In this document: piece by piece, positions 1 to 10,620 of the stretch
How the letters are laid out: the number at the start of each line of letters is the position of its first letter
Numbering within the stretch: position 1 is the stretch's first letter
NCBI GenBank assembly: GCA_022592435.1
Contig: JABYQS010000085.1
Location: forward strand, 1-64,000
DNA: 64,000 nt
Direction of reading: 5' to 3'
Source: Cerioporus squamosus
Lineage: Eukaryota; Basidiomycota; Agaricomycetes; Polyporales; Polyporaceae
The notes under the pieces: generated by a model
What the model saw: the letters and a program-made list of their open reading frames with translations, nothing else
Databases searched by the model: none
Told to the model about the DNA's origin: nothing
Translations under genes and position numbers: made by a program

Positions 1-2
1 TG

Positions 3-2087
3 CTTGACGTTAGCGCCAGGAATGAAGCAATTGATCTGACGTACCTAAAGCAGTATGTGTCCAGTGGTGCTGCGAGACCCAGATGGACCATTGTGGCGGA
101 CGCGATCTTCGCACGGAAGACAGCGGCGTCCGCAAAAGCTGTGGAAGACTCGGCTAAAGTCAACACGCTCATCCAATCGTGGAAAGCAAGTACTCACCCT
201 GTAGTGGGACTTAGTCGTGACTTGAAGTGTATGCTCCAAACAGCGAATAGATACAATGCTGCGCTCGCCCCGGTCAACCCAGCGGAGGGCTTCAAAGGCT
301 CGATGCCTGTCTGGTACCATATAGGCGAGACTGAGGGCCGTAGCCTGGCGAACTCCTTGAGCGCGCGCTGCCTGAGGGAACAACATGGTGTTGTCACTGT
401 TAGCGAATGCATGCGTGTCGCGGCCCGGATCACAATGAGTGGTGGTAGACCGCATACCCGGAGTAGGGCATGCCGGTGCTATGACTGTGAAAGAGATAGG
501 ACGGTTAGATGCTGTGATGACCCAAACCGCTGTGCAACAATGGCGGCAAAACTTGTAGAGAAACTCTCACCGAAATGGAAACCGGACCACAGGCCACGAA
601 CAGATACCCTGTCATTAACCCCGAGGCGGCTCCGCCAGAATGAGGAGATGAGAAGAAACAATGAGAGGGTTCTCTTCAACCCCTCGGTTCGAACGCACCC
701 CCCGATAATGATGGCATTCCGAGTGTTCTGCAATAGTAAGCAAGACCAACTGGATGCCCGACCGGCAACTAGAGGCGAACGAGGAGTGGCCAATGGGCCT
801 GATGTTGAAGTGTTTACGGACGGCTCGTGCAAGGAGAACGGCAGTGCGGACAGTGTCGCGGCAGTGGGAGTGTGGTTTGGTGAGAATGACCGACGCAATA
901 TCAGTGCACGCTTGCCGGGGACCATTCAGTCCAACCAAGCTGCTGAGGTTTACGCGATTGAAGTAGCGGCGAAGGTGGTCGACCCTGATAGGACGCTGCA
1001 TATCGTCTCCGACTCAAAATTTGCAATCGATGGTTTAACAACTCACCTTCCAGACTGGGAGAACCGTGACTGGAATAATATTAGATGCGCAGAGCTCTTT
1101 CGAAGGGCGGCTGCGTGGCTGCGAGTGCGACGTGCCCCCACAACCTTCAGGTGGGTTAAGGGGCACTCCGGTGTCCTGGGAAATGAAGGGGCGGATGCGT
1201 TGGCCAAGTTAGGGCTGGAAGCCCCTCCTGCGGTACTGACTGAGCTCCCGGGCGATGTTAGCTGCTTTGTTCACTCCGGAATCAAACTGGAGGTTATCAC
1301 ACAAAGTGTGGCATACAGGTCTATCCGCTCGAGGAGCGTAAAAGGTTACAGACATACGACGGACCTTCTGATAAGCCGAACTCAAGCGGCCCTACGGGAC
1401 GACTACAAAGTGAACCCGACGGAAGAGCGAGTGTGGATGGGTATCCGGGACAAGGACTTCTCGCGCAAGCTAACGGAGTTCCTCTGGAAACTAGCGCATG
1501 GCGCACAGCGGGTGGGACACTATTGGGAGAACATCCAAGGGTATGAGCAACGGGCAGTATGCCAAGTGTGTGGGGTTGAAGACTCTATGGATCACATACT
1601 GCTTGAATGCGATGCATCAGGGCAGCAGACGGTGTGGGGAATGGTCCAGTCCGCAATGGCACTCGCAGGGCAGGCACCCCTGAAGCTGTCCCTGGGTGCG
1701 ATTATCGGTGCGGCTCAGTTGGTCGTGCGCAAACCGGACGGCAAGGTTCTGAAGGGACTGTCAAGGCTTGCTAAACTGTTAGTGGTAGAAGCGGCGCACC
1801 TGATCTGGAAGCTCAGGTGCGAGCGAGTCATCCAGTGGGAGGGTGCCCGAGAGTACTCGAAACCGGAAGTCCAGGGGAGGTTCTGGAGCGCGACCAACAG
1901 ACGCATGTTGATGGACCGGTCCCTTGTCTTCTCGAGGATTCCCGGTCGGAAACCCAGCCGGAAAGCGGTTCTTGCCACCTGGAAGGTGGTTCTTGCGGGT
2001 GCGGGTGATCTACCCGCGGATTGGCTTGAAGAGCCGGGGGTTTTAGTGGGTACGTTGGGCCTGCCCTGTAATGCAGGGATCGGATGA
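3..2087 (+). CDS. LINE polyprotein C-terminus: RNase H plus zinc-binding RT tail (5' partial)
   Basis: The reading frame is open from base 3, so the ORF begins upstream of the window and the ATG-like codon at 57 is internal. An RNase H domain (about residues 245-385 counted from 57) has the expected acidic residues: D in FTDGSC, E in NQAAEVYAIE, D in IVSDSKFAID, and the GHSG..GNEGAD end with H, N and D. A C-terminal zinc-binding segment follows (VCQVCGVEDSMDHILLEC, a C-x2-C...H...C pattern typical of LINE reverse transcriptases). In the family these domains act in target-primed reverse transcription of the element RNA. The frame is uninterrupted over about 690 codons, so this copy may be recent. 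Confidence 0.88.
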   Translation, partial: LDVSARNEAIDLTYLKQYVSSGAARPRWTIVADAIFARKTAASAKAVEDSAKVNTLIQSWKASTHPVVGLSRDLKCMLQTANRYNAALAPVNPAEGFKGSMPVWYHIGETEGRSLANSLSARCLREQHGVVTVSECMRVAARITMSGGRPHTRSRACRCYDCERDRTVRCCDDPNRCATMAAKLVEKLSPKWKPDHRPRTDTLSLTPRRLRQNEEMRRNNERVLFNPSVRTHPPIMMAFRVFCNSKQDQLDARPATRGERGVANGPDVEVFTDGSCKENGSADSVAAVGVWFGENDRRNISARLPGTIQSNQAAEVYAIEVAAKVVDPDRTLHIVSDSKFAIDGLTTHLPDWENRDWNNIRCAELFRRAAAWLRVRRAPTTFRWVKGHSGVLGNEGADALAKLGLEAPPAVLTELPGDVSCFVHSGIKLEVITQSVAYRSIRSRSVKGYRHTTDLLISRTQAALRDDYKVNPTEERVWMGIRDKDFSRKLTEFLWKLAHGAQRVGHYWENIQGYEQRAVCQVCGVEDSMDHILLECDASGQQTVWGMVQSAMALAGQAPLKLSLGAIIGAAQLVVRKPDGKVLKGLSRLAKLLVVEAAHLIWKLRCERVIQWEGAREYSKPEVQGRFWSATNRRMLMDRSLVFSRIPGRKPSRKAVLATWKVVLAGAGDLPADWLEEPGVLVGTLGLPCNAGIG

Positions 2088-2231
2088 ATGGCTGTGGCCC
2101 TCCAGCCCCACACTGCAGTGAGCCTGCGTGCGTAACGCATTTCCCCTGGTCGGTGCTGAGGTGGCAACACCTTAACTACTTGCGAAGCCTGGATGGGAGA
2201 CCGCCCGCGTCTTACCTCAGGTATGCACCAC
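2088..2231 (+). other. LINE 3' UTR with 5S rRNA-like segment
   Basis: The stretch at 2191-2205 (GGATGGGAGACCGCC) is the sequence found in many eukaryotic 5S rRNAs at the loop E/helix IV region. The following bases to 2228 (ending AGGTATGCACC) resemble the end of a 5S molecule, and CCTTAACTACT lies upstream of it. The match covers roughly the 3' third of a 5S rRNA; no 5' half or internal promoter is visible, so it is not a 5S gene. It is more likely a structured 3' signal of the retrotransposon. The resemblance was judged by eye. Confidence 0.5.
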
Positions 2232-2246
2232 AAAAAAAAAAAAAAG

Positions 2247-2535
2247 TAGCAGGTGCCGCCACAGCCGACAAACGTGGAGGAAGTTCAGCCCCCCTTTATG
2301 CTCGAAGCTCGGCTCGAGATAGCCGAACACTTCCAGGAGGACGTCAGGAGGTAGTGAGTAGTTGAATGGGGCCGCCGCATTGCAGGCGGAGCGGAGCGAG
2401 CGAGCGCGGTCCAGGAGCTCCTCTATCTTCGCCCTGATGAGGGTCTAGATAGGCGAGATGAGCTCGATCTTCCGCAGTGAGGTGTGAATCAAAGACGGGA
2501 AACGGTCCATCGAGTTGGTACACAGCGTCAAGCAT
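2247..2535 (-). pseudogene. F-box protein gene, 5' fragment cut by LINE insertion
   Basis: On the minus strand an ATG at 2535 opens a frame with an acidic helix (LTAEDRAHLAYLD). The next frame continues with a coiled segment (IRAKIEELLDRARSL) and an F-box core (LPPDVLLEVFGYLE), then LNFLHVCRLWRHL, the usual second half of an agaricomycete F-box. The frame changes by one base near 2447, a small indel. The coding sequence then runs into the T-run that is the complement of the LINE poly(A). In the family the F-box binds Skp1 and the C-terminus recruits substrates for ubiquitination. Here only the N-terminus remains; the remainder should lie beyond the 5' end of the LINE. Confidence 0.65.
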
Positions 2536-3024
2536 TCCTGAGTCATATGTTCAGGTCATCGATCCACAACACACTGGTACTTGGCACTGACCTGTTATGC
2601 AGACACTAGGACTTCTCTTCTGATCCTCGGCAATATACTGACAAGCGGCCGTTGACTAGGAGAAAGGCACAGTAAAATAGAGAGGTGCTAACTCCAGATA
2701 TACGTCAAGCAACAAGGTCGATGGTAGAGCAGGGCAAAGTTGAACGTACTGGCAGGACGTGCGGGATTGACGTCATGCGCGTCTACATCACCATATTGAG
2801 ATTTACCCTGCATGTATGCCGCTCTTTACTAGTGTCATACAAAGCTTGGGGTCGTTATGCATAAGACTTACGCAATTCGGAGGACAAGGAATTCCAACAT
2901 AAAGATCGGATTGCGCTATCTGGGAGGGTTGTGGCGTGGGTTTGGCCTCCCCGAGTACAATACATTGGAGTTAGCGTAGCCGTCAAGAATTGAGGGACGA
3001 CTTGTATTGTTTAACACGCAGATA
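2536..3024. other. Intergenic region
   Basis: It lies upstream of the F-box fragment and downstream of the esterase. I see no coding, RNA or repeat feature. It probably carries the F-box promoter and the esterase 3' region. Confidence 0.4.
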
Positions 3025-4374
3025 CTACTTGCTCTGCTCGAGCAGCCACCGAAGCCCATCCCTAGCGTCGATATCCAATTTGACTGCAGGTGAGATGCTC
3101 GGAAACGCATAGTAGAAGCCGTGCGTGCAGCCCGGATACCTGTGGCCTCATGAGAAACATCTCTCGGAGCAGATGGGTGCGACAACTCACTGGACCAGCT
3201 TTACTGGCACGCCCGCCTCGTGTAGGACCTTCTCATATAAAATCCCGTGGTCGCGGACAGGATCAAGCTCTTGGACCTGTATGAAAGCCGGAGGCAGCCT
3301 GGCATGTGAGCTTGCCAACAGCGGCGACACGCGCAGGTCCGTAGGTGGGGGAGCATACGCCTCTGCAAGGGTCGTCAGTGACTAGTCGAACGCGAGTTGC
3401 CGTGACCAGGAATACGCACTGAAGAAGCGCATCGCGCTCTCCCTGGAGAGCAGGGGTGTATCCGTGTACACATCCCAAGAACGAAGGTCAGCCTGGTACT
3501 TCTCCGGGTGGGCACCAGGATAGACGACGGCAGGTTCGCGCAGGTACTGTCCAGTGAGCGGGCGCCCTGCGAAGAACGGGTCGTCGCGAGCCTTGATAGC
3601 TATGGCGGCCGACATGTTCGCTCCAGCAGATTCACCACCGACGATGAAGCCTTTCTTGAGGTCGATCTTGAGCTCAGTCGCGTGCTCAGCTACCTAAAAG
3701 GGACGTCAAGTGTGCACACGCAGTCGAAAGTGAAGGCGCAGTACCCATTTGAGCGCAGCGTAGCAGTCCTCGACCGGGGTCGGGAAGGGATACTCCGGGG
3801 CAAGCCTAGAAAGCAGGGTAGTATCATTGGGGCGTAGCGTCCGGACGAGAGGTACAAACCTGTAGTCCACATTCACAATCGCGAGCTTGAGCTCGACAGC
3901 CACCGTACGTAGATTGTTGTCGTCCATATCAATGTCGCCGATCGCCCAGCCTGTGAAGGGGTCACGAGTCAATCCGCCGTCCGTGACAGATTTGCGCGCG
4001 ATCCCTCTCACCTCCTCCGTGCCACCAGACGAGGACTGGATATGTTTCTTCGTCTCCACCTGAAGGCCTGACATACCTGACAGTTATCTCTCCTTTCGGG
4101 CCTTCCACGGGGACGCGCTTGTCGGACACAAGGTATTGCGACGCTGCAGTGCCGTCAGCAAGGTTGTCTTCCGGTGCATATCGCACGGATTCTCACAGTC
4201 GGGGAGTCGTTCCTTGTAGTAGTTGGCCCAGGCTCCAAACGCTGCCCTACCCATCTGTCGAGCGAACTCCCACTCGGAGACTCCGGGAGGCGGAGGGGGA
4301 GGCGGTTGTGTGAACGCCGGATTGGCGGCGAGAGCTGCAGCAAGCTCAGGATCATAGTTGAGGGTGGCAGACAT
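3025..4374 (-). CDS. Alpha/beta hydrolase fold-3 carboxylesterase (HSL-like)
   Basis: A spliced gene, ATG at 4374 and TAG at 3025. Exons join with GT-AG introns into a protein of roughly 300 residues beginning MSATLNYDPELAAALAA. Visible motifs in order are the HGGG oxyanion motif (WWHGGGW), VDYRLAPEYPFP, the nucleophile elbow GESAG, DPVRDHG carrying the acid, and CTHGFYYAF carrying the histidine. This order is typical of hormone-sensitive-lipase-family esterases, which hydrolyse short acyl esters. No signal peptide is seen, so it is probably cytosolic. About six introns of roughly 50-65 nt are inferred; for example one removes 52 nt within ERLPD|SSQYL. All catalytic residues are present and no break is seen. 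Confidence 0.85.
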
Positions 4375-5732
4375 GTTCGCAGTGGGGACAGGTGGTTGTG
4401 TTCCTGTGCGCGTTGCTCTTACTGTCGATGTCTTATGTAGGCGGTCCTGCGGCCGTAATGCGACATGTTCCATCAGCTGCGGCGAAGACACGTGCCAGGA
4501 AGACCCACTACCCACCTTTCGGTCACACAATGCCTGCTTCCCGACTTCTTACCCCCGAGGGTACAGCCCTGAATGTCGTACAACAGAGACCCTATGAGTG
4601 CCCATACGAAGTTCGCCGCCGGACGGCCTTTCGTGAATGCCATACAAGAGCAGCTGTTCCAATGCTCTACGGAAAGTTCCCCGGCTTCCTGACAGCTCGC
4701 CCATTGGTATGATGGCGATGTAGAGTGACATTTCGTCGTCTATGTATGGCCACATGAGCTCACTGTGTGATGTTGCGGTATAAACTCAGACATCATCGTG
4801 TCTTTGGCGCACCTTCTCGGATTCTAGCCGCATGCAGTCTTGTCTTCCTGAGCGCCATCCACGATGGAAGCGCTGACAACAGACTTGCGATGTACACGGA
4901 TGCCTTGTCCCCTCGTTGCGTGGCTTGTGTTTAGATGCCCGGCTTGTCTCTACTTGGCCGACGGATCTATGGATTCGCGCGTCGTAGTCACCCGGAGCAT
5001 TGGGCTCAAACACCTAAACATGCGTCTCAATGAATCATCAAGCTGTCCAACGGGTAAGTTGACAAACGTCTAGTCGTTATGCGCGTCCTGTTCGCTCTGT
5101 ATCGCGTCAATTCAGTAAGGCGAGCCTGTTAAGCAGGGGATGATCAAGCTTACACCCCGAATCCAGTCTCTAGTTGGACGATTGGAGCAACCGTGACCAG
5201 ACTAAGAGTGCAGGGTGGCGAAATGGGGGGCATAAGCAGGAGGTCGACGCCAGGCGCTTGCGCGGTTTGTCGGGCCGGGCAGTCCAAAATGCGGGCCACT
5301 CGACACGACTCGGAAGTCATACTGTCCTCGACCTCATAGCACCACCTAGACCCCTTACAAGCATGTTCTCCTGTCTCTCAGCTATTCCCTAGGACCTGGC
5401 GGTAGCTATCAATATTGGCCCATGGCAGGCTCGGTGAACTGAGAAGGCCTCCGAGCTTGCGCCTCGGGCGGGATGGTCGGCATCGGTCCTCCCCGAACAC
5501 GCAACTTCAAGGGCGAGAAGCACGAGATTAACCGGCGAGCTGGAGCACTGGCCAATAGTGCGGCACATATCGTTGCAATCAGCGCCAACGAGTCCAGCGG
5601 GCGCACTGGGCGGGGCTGTTCCAGACGGTCAGCTCAGGTACAAAAAGCACGGAAAGCGGGCACACCTCAGCATCCATTCTCTCCCTCCCCGCGTGCATTG
5701 CCAACCCTGCTCTAACGACTCACAGACAAAGT
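4375..5732. other. Intergenic region, nothing recognised
   Basis: About 1.36 kb between the divergent esterase and cupin-like genes. It should contain both promoters. Short open frames on both strands, including a hydrophobic minus-strand one at 5409-5606, show no recognisable domain or splice support. Confidence 0.35.
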
Positions 5733-6402
5733 ATGTTGCTGCTCAGTTTGGTCATGACGACACTCGCGGTGCCTGCTCTTTCCGCCGGGAAGTCCCTGCA
5801 GATCACCGCTATTGCTGGACGAGATATGAAGTCGACGGTGGAATGTTGGACGTTTGAACAGGCTTTCATGGACGTCAAAGGAGTGTGCATGCATGTCCTC
5901 AGTGGTGTGCACGGCGTGGCTGACCTGACCTCCATAGATGAAGGTTCAGCTGCTCGGTGATCTGACCGGGGCAACGTACGCGGAAATGCCCGCGGACGCG
6001 GACATCAAGCAAGGGTCAGTCGCGTTATGCAGCAGCAGTGTTCATTGCTCACCCACCTGTCATGGACGCGCAGGCCTTACAACGCGCCCAACCTGCAGTA
6101 CGTGTCAGTCCTCGTCTTCGCTATGCGAGCAGTGGTGGACTTCTCACGTGCGCAGGTTCTTCACTATCCTGGAGGGCAACGCGACTATCACGTTTCCAGA
6201 CTCGGACGAAGTGCTGCATGTGAAGCCGAGCAAGCTGTACATCGCCGCAGACAACGCCGCGACCTCGGAGTTGGGACACTACACGGTGGTGCGGGCGGGG
6301 TCGCATTTGCTCCAGTTTCCGTTCAAGGATGGAGTCGTGCCCGAGCACACCGCTACCAAGGGCGAGTGCGAAGTGTCGCACATGGTCCATGATGAGTTGT
6401 GA
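5733..6402 (+). CDS. Small secreted cupin-like protein
   Basis: Four exons (5733-5882, 5938-6014, 6074-6097, 6156-6402) join in frame to 165 residues. The N-terminus is a signal peptide (MLLLSLVMTTLAVPALSAG, cleavage probably after ALSA). The mature part has NAPNLQ-FFTILEGNATITFPDSDE followed by LYIAADNA, a single cupin-like beta-barrel pattern as in small secreted proteins common in wood-decay fungi. A glycosylation sequon (NAT) lies in the barrel. Its role is unknown to me; family members are often annotated only as cupin-domain proteins, and no metal-binding histidine cluster is obvious. All introns are GT-AG. The start is set by the signal peptide. Confidence 0.75.
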
Positions 6403-6932
6403 GCGGAGGAAGGGCGAGATTGGTGGTTGAGGGTGCCTCGGGGTCCAAATGGCGGACAAAGCAGTCTTGCGCATGCGGGAAGACAGTCTATATGACAGAT
6501 CCGGCTCGGTGACCGTGAACGCAGTCTCAGCTATGTGCTTATAACTTGTCCATCATGAGTTCTTCTAGTCGATCCTTCGGTGATTGTACGACTCGACGTA
6601 CTTACTAGCTTCACACATCATTGGTCGCCGCCGGCCGGAAACTGCATTTTGGCGATAATCGCGAGAGAAACATGGCCCCGAGGAGATGGTGGTATATATG
6701 AGAGAAGGATCGCGCGGTGGCAGCACGGTGGCAGTGGTCATAAATAGGGCGGGACTCGTCCCAAAATGGGTCAAACGATGCGCCCTTTGCCACACCCGCT
6801 TCCGGAAGCTGGCCAGTCTCCCCACACTTTATATACATGACACCTTCTAGTTCGCCCTCGCCCTCCGTGTTGTTCTCCCATCATCTCCCCTTCATCCCTG
6901 CTCGATAGCAGCGGCCCCGTGGTCCCCCGGCC
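6403..6932. promoter_or_regulatory. Cupin 3' region and ABC transporter promoter
   Basis: Shortly before the transporter ATG is a TATA-like sequence (TTTATATAC, ending near 6835) followed by a pyrimidine-rich leader, an arrangement common in basidiomycete promoters. No other feature is seen. Confidence 0.4.
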
Positions 6933-9900
6933 ATGTCTGGCAACTGCGAAAACTACGGGACTCCTAACGGAACATCATGCGCCTGTCCTCCAGGATTCGG
7001 CGGATCGACTTGTTCGCAGCCGGCGTGCGGAGGGAACATCTTTCAGGGCTCGGGAAGGTCGCTGGCTAGTGGCTCGCCGTTCGCGAATTTGACTTCCTGT
7101 TCGTGCGATGACGGCTGGACTGGAACAGGATGCAACGTCTGTCAAACCGCGAAGGCGTGCCAGGCGGGCTTCTCGAGCGTTGCAGGAACTGTGGGATCTC
7201 TCACGGGCGCGGACACCGAGCAGAACAATACGCTTATCTGCAATGCGAAGGCGAGGGTGTATGCGGCTGGCGAGATGAGCTGCCAAGTGCAGGTGAGTTC
7301 GATGCACCCTGCCCTCGTATAATGCATGCGTGAATGCATCCCGTGTTCACGGTCACGTACGCTCCGTCCTCCACCTTGAAGAAGGCTCACGACGCAACTA
7401 TGTAGAATCCCACACTACAGTCGCTTTTTCCTGGGCCTTCCACTCTCACCATCCTACGAAATCTCAACGCCTCCCTCACCCCTCTTCCCAATACCACCAC
7501 ATTCGGCAGCAGTGGGTCTGTCTACGCCCAGCTGTTCTACGAAGGCGTGGAGCAGTTCTACTGCACGGCGGACTCATGCCAACAAGACCTCGGCTCGGGC
7601 GATGGCAGCGCGGACTGGACCTGCCAGAACCTGAAGTGCACTTGTCGCTCGGGGACGACGTTTTGCGGTGCCGTCGCCGTGTCGAACCTCACCGGGATCA
7701 TCGACACTCTCAGCGGTACGCTCGGCATATCCTGCGATCCCCCTTCTTCCGACAACACGGCGACGTGCGCGTTCAAGCAGAACACTATCCAGCAGGTGTT
7801 CGGTTCCTCTGGTCTGTCGCTCAGCGGATGCACGTTCGGCGAGTGTGTCGCGCAGGGCGTCATCGATACGTTGTCCGGCAACTCGACATCCTCCACCACT
7901 GAAGACGGCTCTGGTTCATCGCTTAGCGGTGGCGTCATCGCTGGTTTGGCCGTTGTAGGCGGTCTTATCGGTATCGCGCTGTTGTTCCTCCTGCTCGGAT
8001 GCATAGCGCAGCGCCGTGCACGGAAGCAAGGTGCGAACGGGCTCAAGCCATCGGGTGGTGTCGCAGTCGCGTGGACGGACGTGAGCTACTTTGTCACGAC
8101 TCCCTCCTCAGGATTTTCTCTCCGCCGCCGTCGCACGCGCGATACAGACAACCAGAAGGTCGTTCTGGACAACGTTAGCGGACGCGTCGTGCCCGGGGAG
8201 ATGATGGCCATTCTCGGGCCCAGCGGTGCAGGCAAGACGACGCTGATCGAGATCCTCGCGCAGAAGCACAAGTCAGGACAGGTCCTCGGCACCGTCACAT
8301 TCCCCGGTCGCGATGACACGCCTCACCGCGTTGGCTTCGTCCCTCAACAGGACGTCCTTCCACCCATGCTTACGGTGTACGAAGCACTCCTGTTTGCGGC
8401 GCGTCTACGCCTCCCAGAGGGCGTGCCGGACTCGGAGAAGGCAGCGCGCGTTGATGACATCATGGACCGTCTCGGGATCTCGCACTTGCGTAACGTCCGG
8501 ATTGGCGACGGGGAGAAGCGCGGAATCAGTGGGGGCGAGATGCGGAGGGTGAGCATTGGGTTGGAGCTGGTCGCACGTCCGGACGTCCTGATCCTAGACG
8601 AGCCGACCTCGGGCTTGGACTCGGTGTCAGCGTCGAAGGTCGCGAAGGTTCTGCACTCGCTCGCGCATGACCCAGACAATCCAACAGCCGTTATTGCGTC
8701 CATTCATCAGCCGAGGTACGTCTTACATGCCTTTGTGTCGTTCTTTCACTCATCTATCCGCGACAGCTCCCAGTTGTACCATTCCTTCGACCAAATTCTC
8801 CTGCTCGCGCACGGCCGTGCACTCTACTCCGGACGTGGTGGGTTCGCTCCTGCTGAGCACTTCTCCGAACGTGGCATCGCCTACAAGGAGGGCTACAACG
8901 TCGCCGACTACCTCCTAGACGTCGCGAGCGACGCCCCAGTTGGGCTCTTTGAGCTCTCAAACGGTATTCACAGCGGCGCGTCTGCACCCTCCTCAGACGA
9001 GGTCGAGAAAGGTCTTGGCAATGCATCTCCGAACCTACAGCAGAGTGAGGCGGAGAAGACTCGACCGTCGCGGAGGAGATCCTGGTTCCCGAGGACGCGA
9101 TATGCGGCGACGTTCCTCACACAACTGGAGGTCCTCTCCGGCAGGGAGTGGAAGATCTTGCGGAGAGACAAGACACTGTTCCTTGCTCATATCCTCGTTG
9201 CGTCGGTACTGGGCGTCTTCTGTGGCGGGCTGTACTTCAAAACCGACCTCACGATCGCCGGCTTCCAGTCCCGAGTGGGCTGTCTCTTCTTCCTGGTGAG
9301 TGCAAGCAGCAACTTTCCCTAGACGTACGCTGATGATCTCCCTGTAGGGCGCACTGATCGCGTTCTCCTCTCTGAGTGCACTGTACAACGTTGTAGAAAT
9401 ACGCCCGCTGTTCCTCCGAGAACGGTCAGCATCATACTATAGGTTAGTCCATCGCCCTTGGATATTCGGACGACGAAGTGACCCCCCTTCCTCAGTCCTA
9501 CAGCTTGGTTGCTCTCGCGGTTCGTATTCGACGTCTTACCTCTGCGTATCATACCCACGATCATTGTATCTACTATGTGAGTCTCCTCATCCGCGAGCCA
9601 TCACATCCCTTACTGATCACGTTCCTTAGCACATATTGGATGGCCGGACTTGCACACGACGCAGCACACTTCTTCAAGTTCCTCTTCATCTTGGTTTTGT
9701 ACACCCTCGCCATGACGCTCTTCGTACGTCTCCTCACCTCCGTCGTCGTTCCTGCCATCTAACGGTCATGCTCTGCAGAACTTCCTTCTCGCCTGCGTCT
9801 TCCGCAACGGCGGTATCGCCATCCTCGTTTCCGCGCTCACCGCGCTCTACCAAATGACATACGCCGGGTTCTTCGTTCACCTGAACGACATCCCGCCCGT

Positions 9901-10227
9901 CCTCCGGTGGCTCCAGTGGCTCTGCCCGCTCAAGTACACCCTCGAGGCGCTTTCCGTCAACGAGGTCGGCTCCGGGCTGATGATCGAAGACTCGCTCGAG
10001 GGCGTGCCCGTCAACGTCTCCGCGGCGCTGATCATGCAGACGGTGAGCATCGCACTTGTCCGTGTCCCCTCATCGGCACTGACTCGGACTTGTCTCGTGC
10101 GTCACAGTTGTTTGGGTTCGGGGCGAACAACTACTATCGGGATGTGTTGGTGCTGTTTGCGTTCATCGCTGGGTTTGGGGTTGGGGTGGTCTTCGTTGTG
10201 TGGCTGAAGGTGCGCGAGCGGCGATGA
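6933..10227 (+). CDS. ABCG half-transporter with EGF-like ectodomain (ADP1-type)
   Basis: A multi-exon gene starting MSGNCENYGTPNGTSC. The N-terminal part is cysteine-rich and EGF-like (CACPPGFGGSTC; CSCDDGWTGTGC; CKCTCRSGTTFC-like). A membrane helix follows (GGVIAGLAVVGGLIGIALLF), then an ABC nucleotide-binding domain with Walker A GPSGAGKTT, signature ISGGEMRR and Walker B VLILDEPTSGLD, and then an ABCG-type membrane domain ending NNYYRDVLVLFAFIAGF. This layout matches yeast Adp1. The first intron is 7293-7420; later ones begin near 8715, 9296, 9441, 9576, 9723 and 10042, all GT-AG. Substrate unknown; the family exports lipids or drugs. Homologues usually begin with a signal peptide, and none is visible at this start, so a 5' exon may be missing from the model. 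Confidence 0.88.
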
Positions 10228-10620
10228 TACTTATGCAGGGGGTATCTACGGCATGTATTGTGTTTCTGTGGTGTGTTATTGGACTGTGAGGATGTATGAT
10301 AGAAGCTACGAGTCGATGATATATACAGAGCCGACTGCATCCATCAGGCAGGATATACTAGATGACCAGGGGTTCGACGGATGGTAAACCCAAGATAGGC
10401 AGGCAGGCCGCAGGAGACGCAGTATGCGTACCAAGCCCAGCGCCAAGGCGAACCGGCTCGATCAGAGGTCCATATTGAAGTTTTGATCTTGTTCGTTCAG
10501 TTTGCTCATCTCCACGATGCTTATAAGTACGTATTTACTTGACTGAGTGCTTGAACACTTTCCCGACTAACTCCTCTACAGCTCCCCCTCCTTGCTCTCT
10601 GAGTCAACGTCGCTGTCAGC
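10228..10620. other. Transporter 3' region and MYND-A promoter
   Basis: Non-coding. From about 10450 the sequence resembles the region upstream of MYND-B (shared GGCGAACCGG near 10451 and near 12299), so the tandem duplication includes about 170 bp of 5' flank. Confidence 0.45.

Larger units (their letters stand above)
1..2246 (+). mobile_element. Non-LTR retrotransposon (LINE), 3' part
   Basis: The element enters from the left edge and ends in a run of 14 A at 2232-2245. It contains the C-terminal part of the polyprotein (RNase H and zinc knuckle) and a 144-bp 3' untranslated region. Its reverse transcriptase and 5' end are outside the window. Directly after the A-run, the opposite strand encodes an F-box gene start that runs into the junction, so the element interrupts that gene. 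No LTR is seen. Confidence 0.85.

Noticed and set aside
2191..2228. A functional 5S rRNA gene
   Set aside because: Only the 3' third resembles 5S rRNA and it lies inside the LINE 3' UTR.
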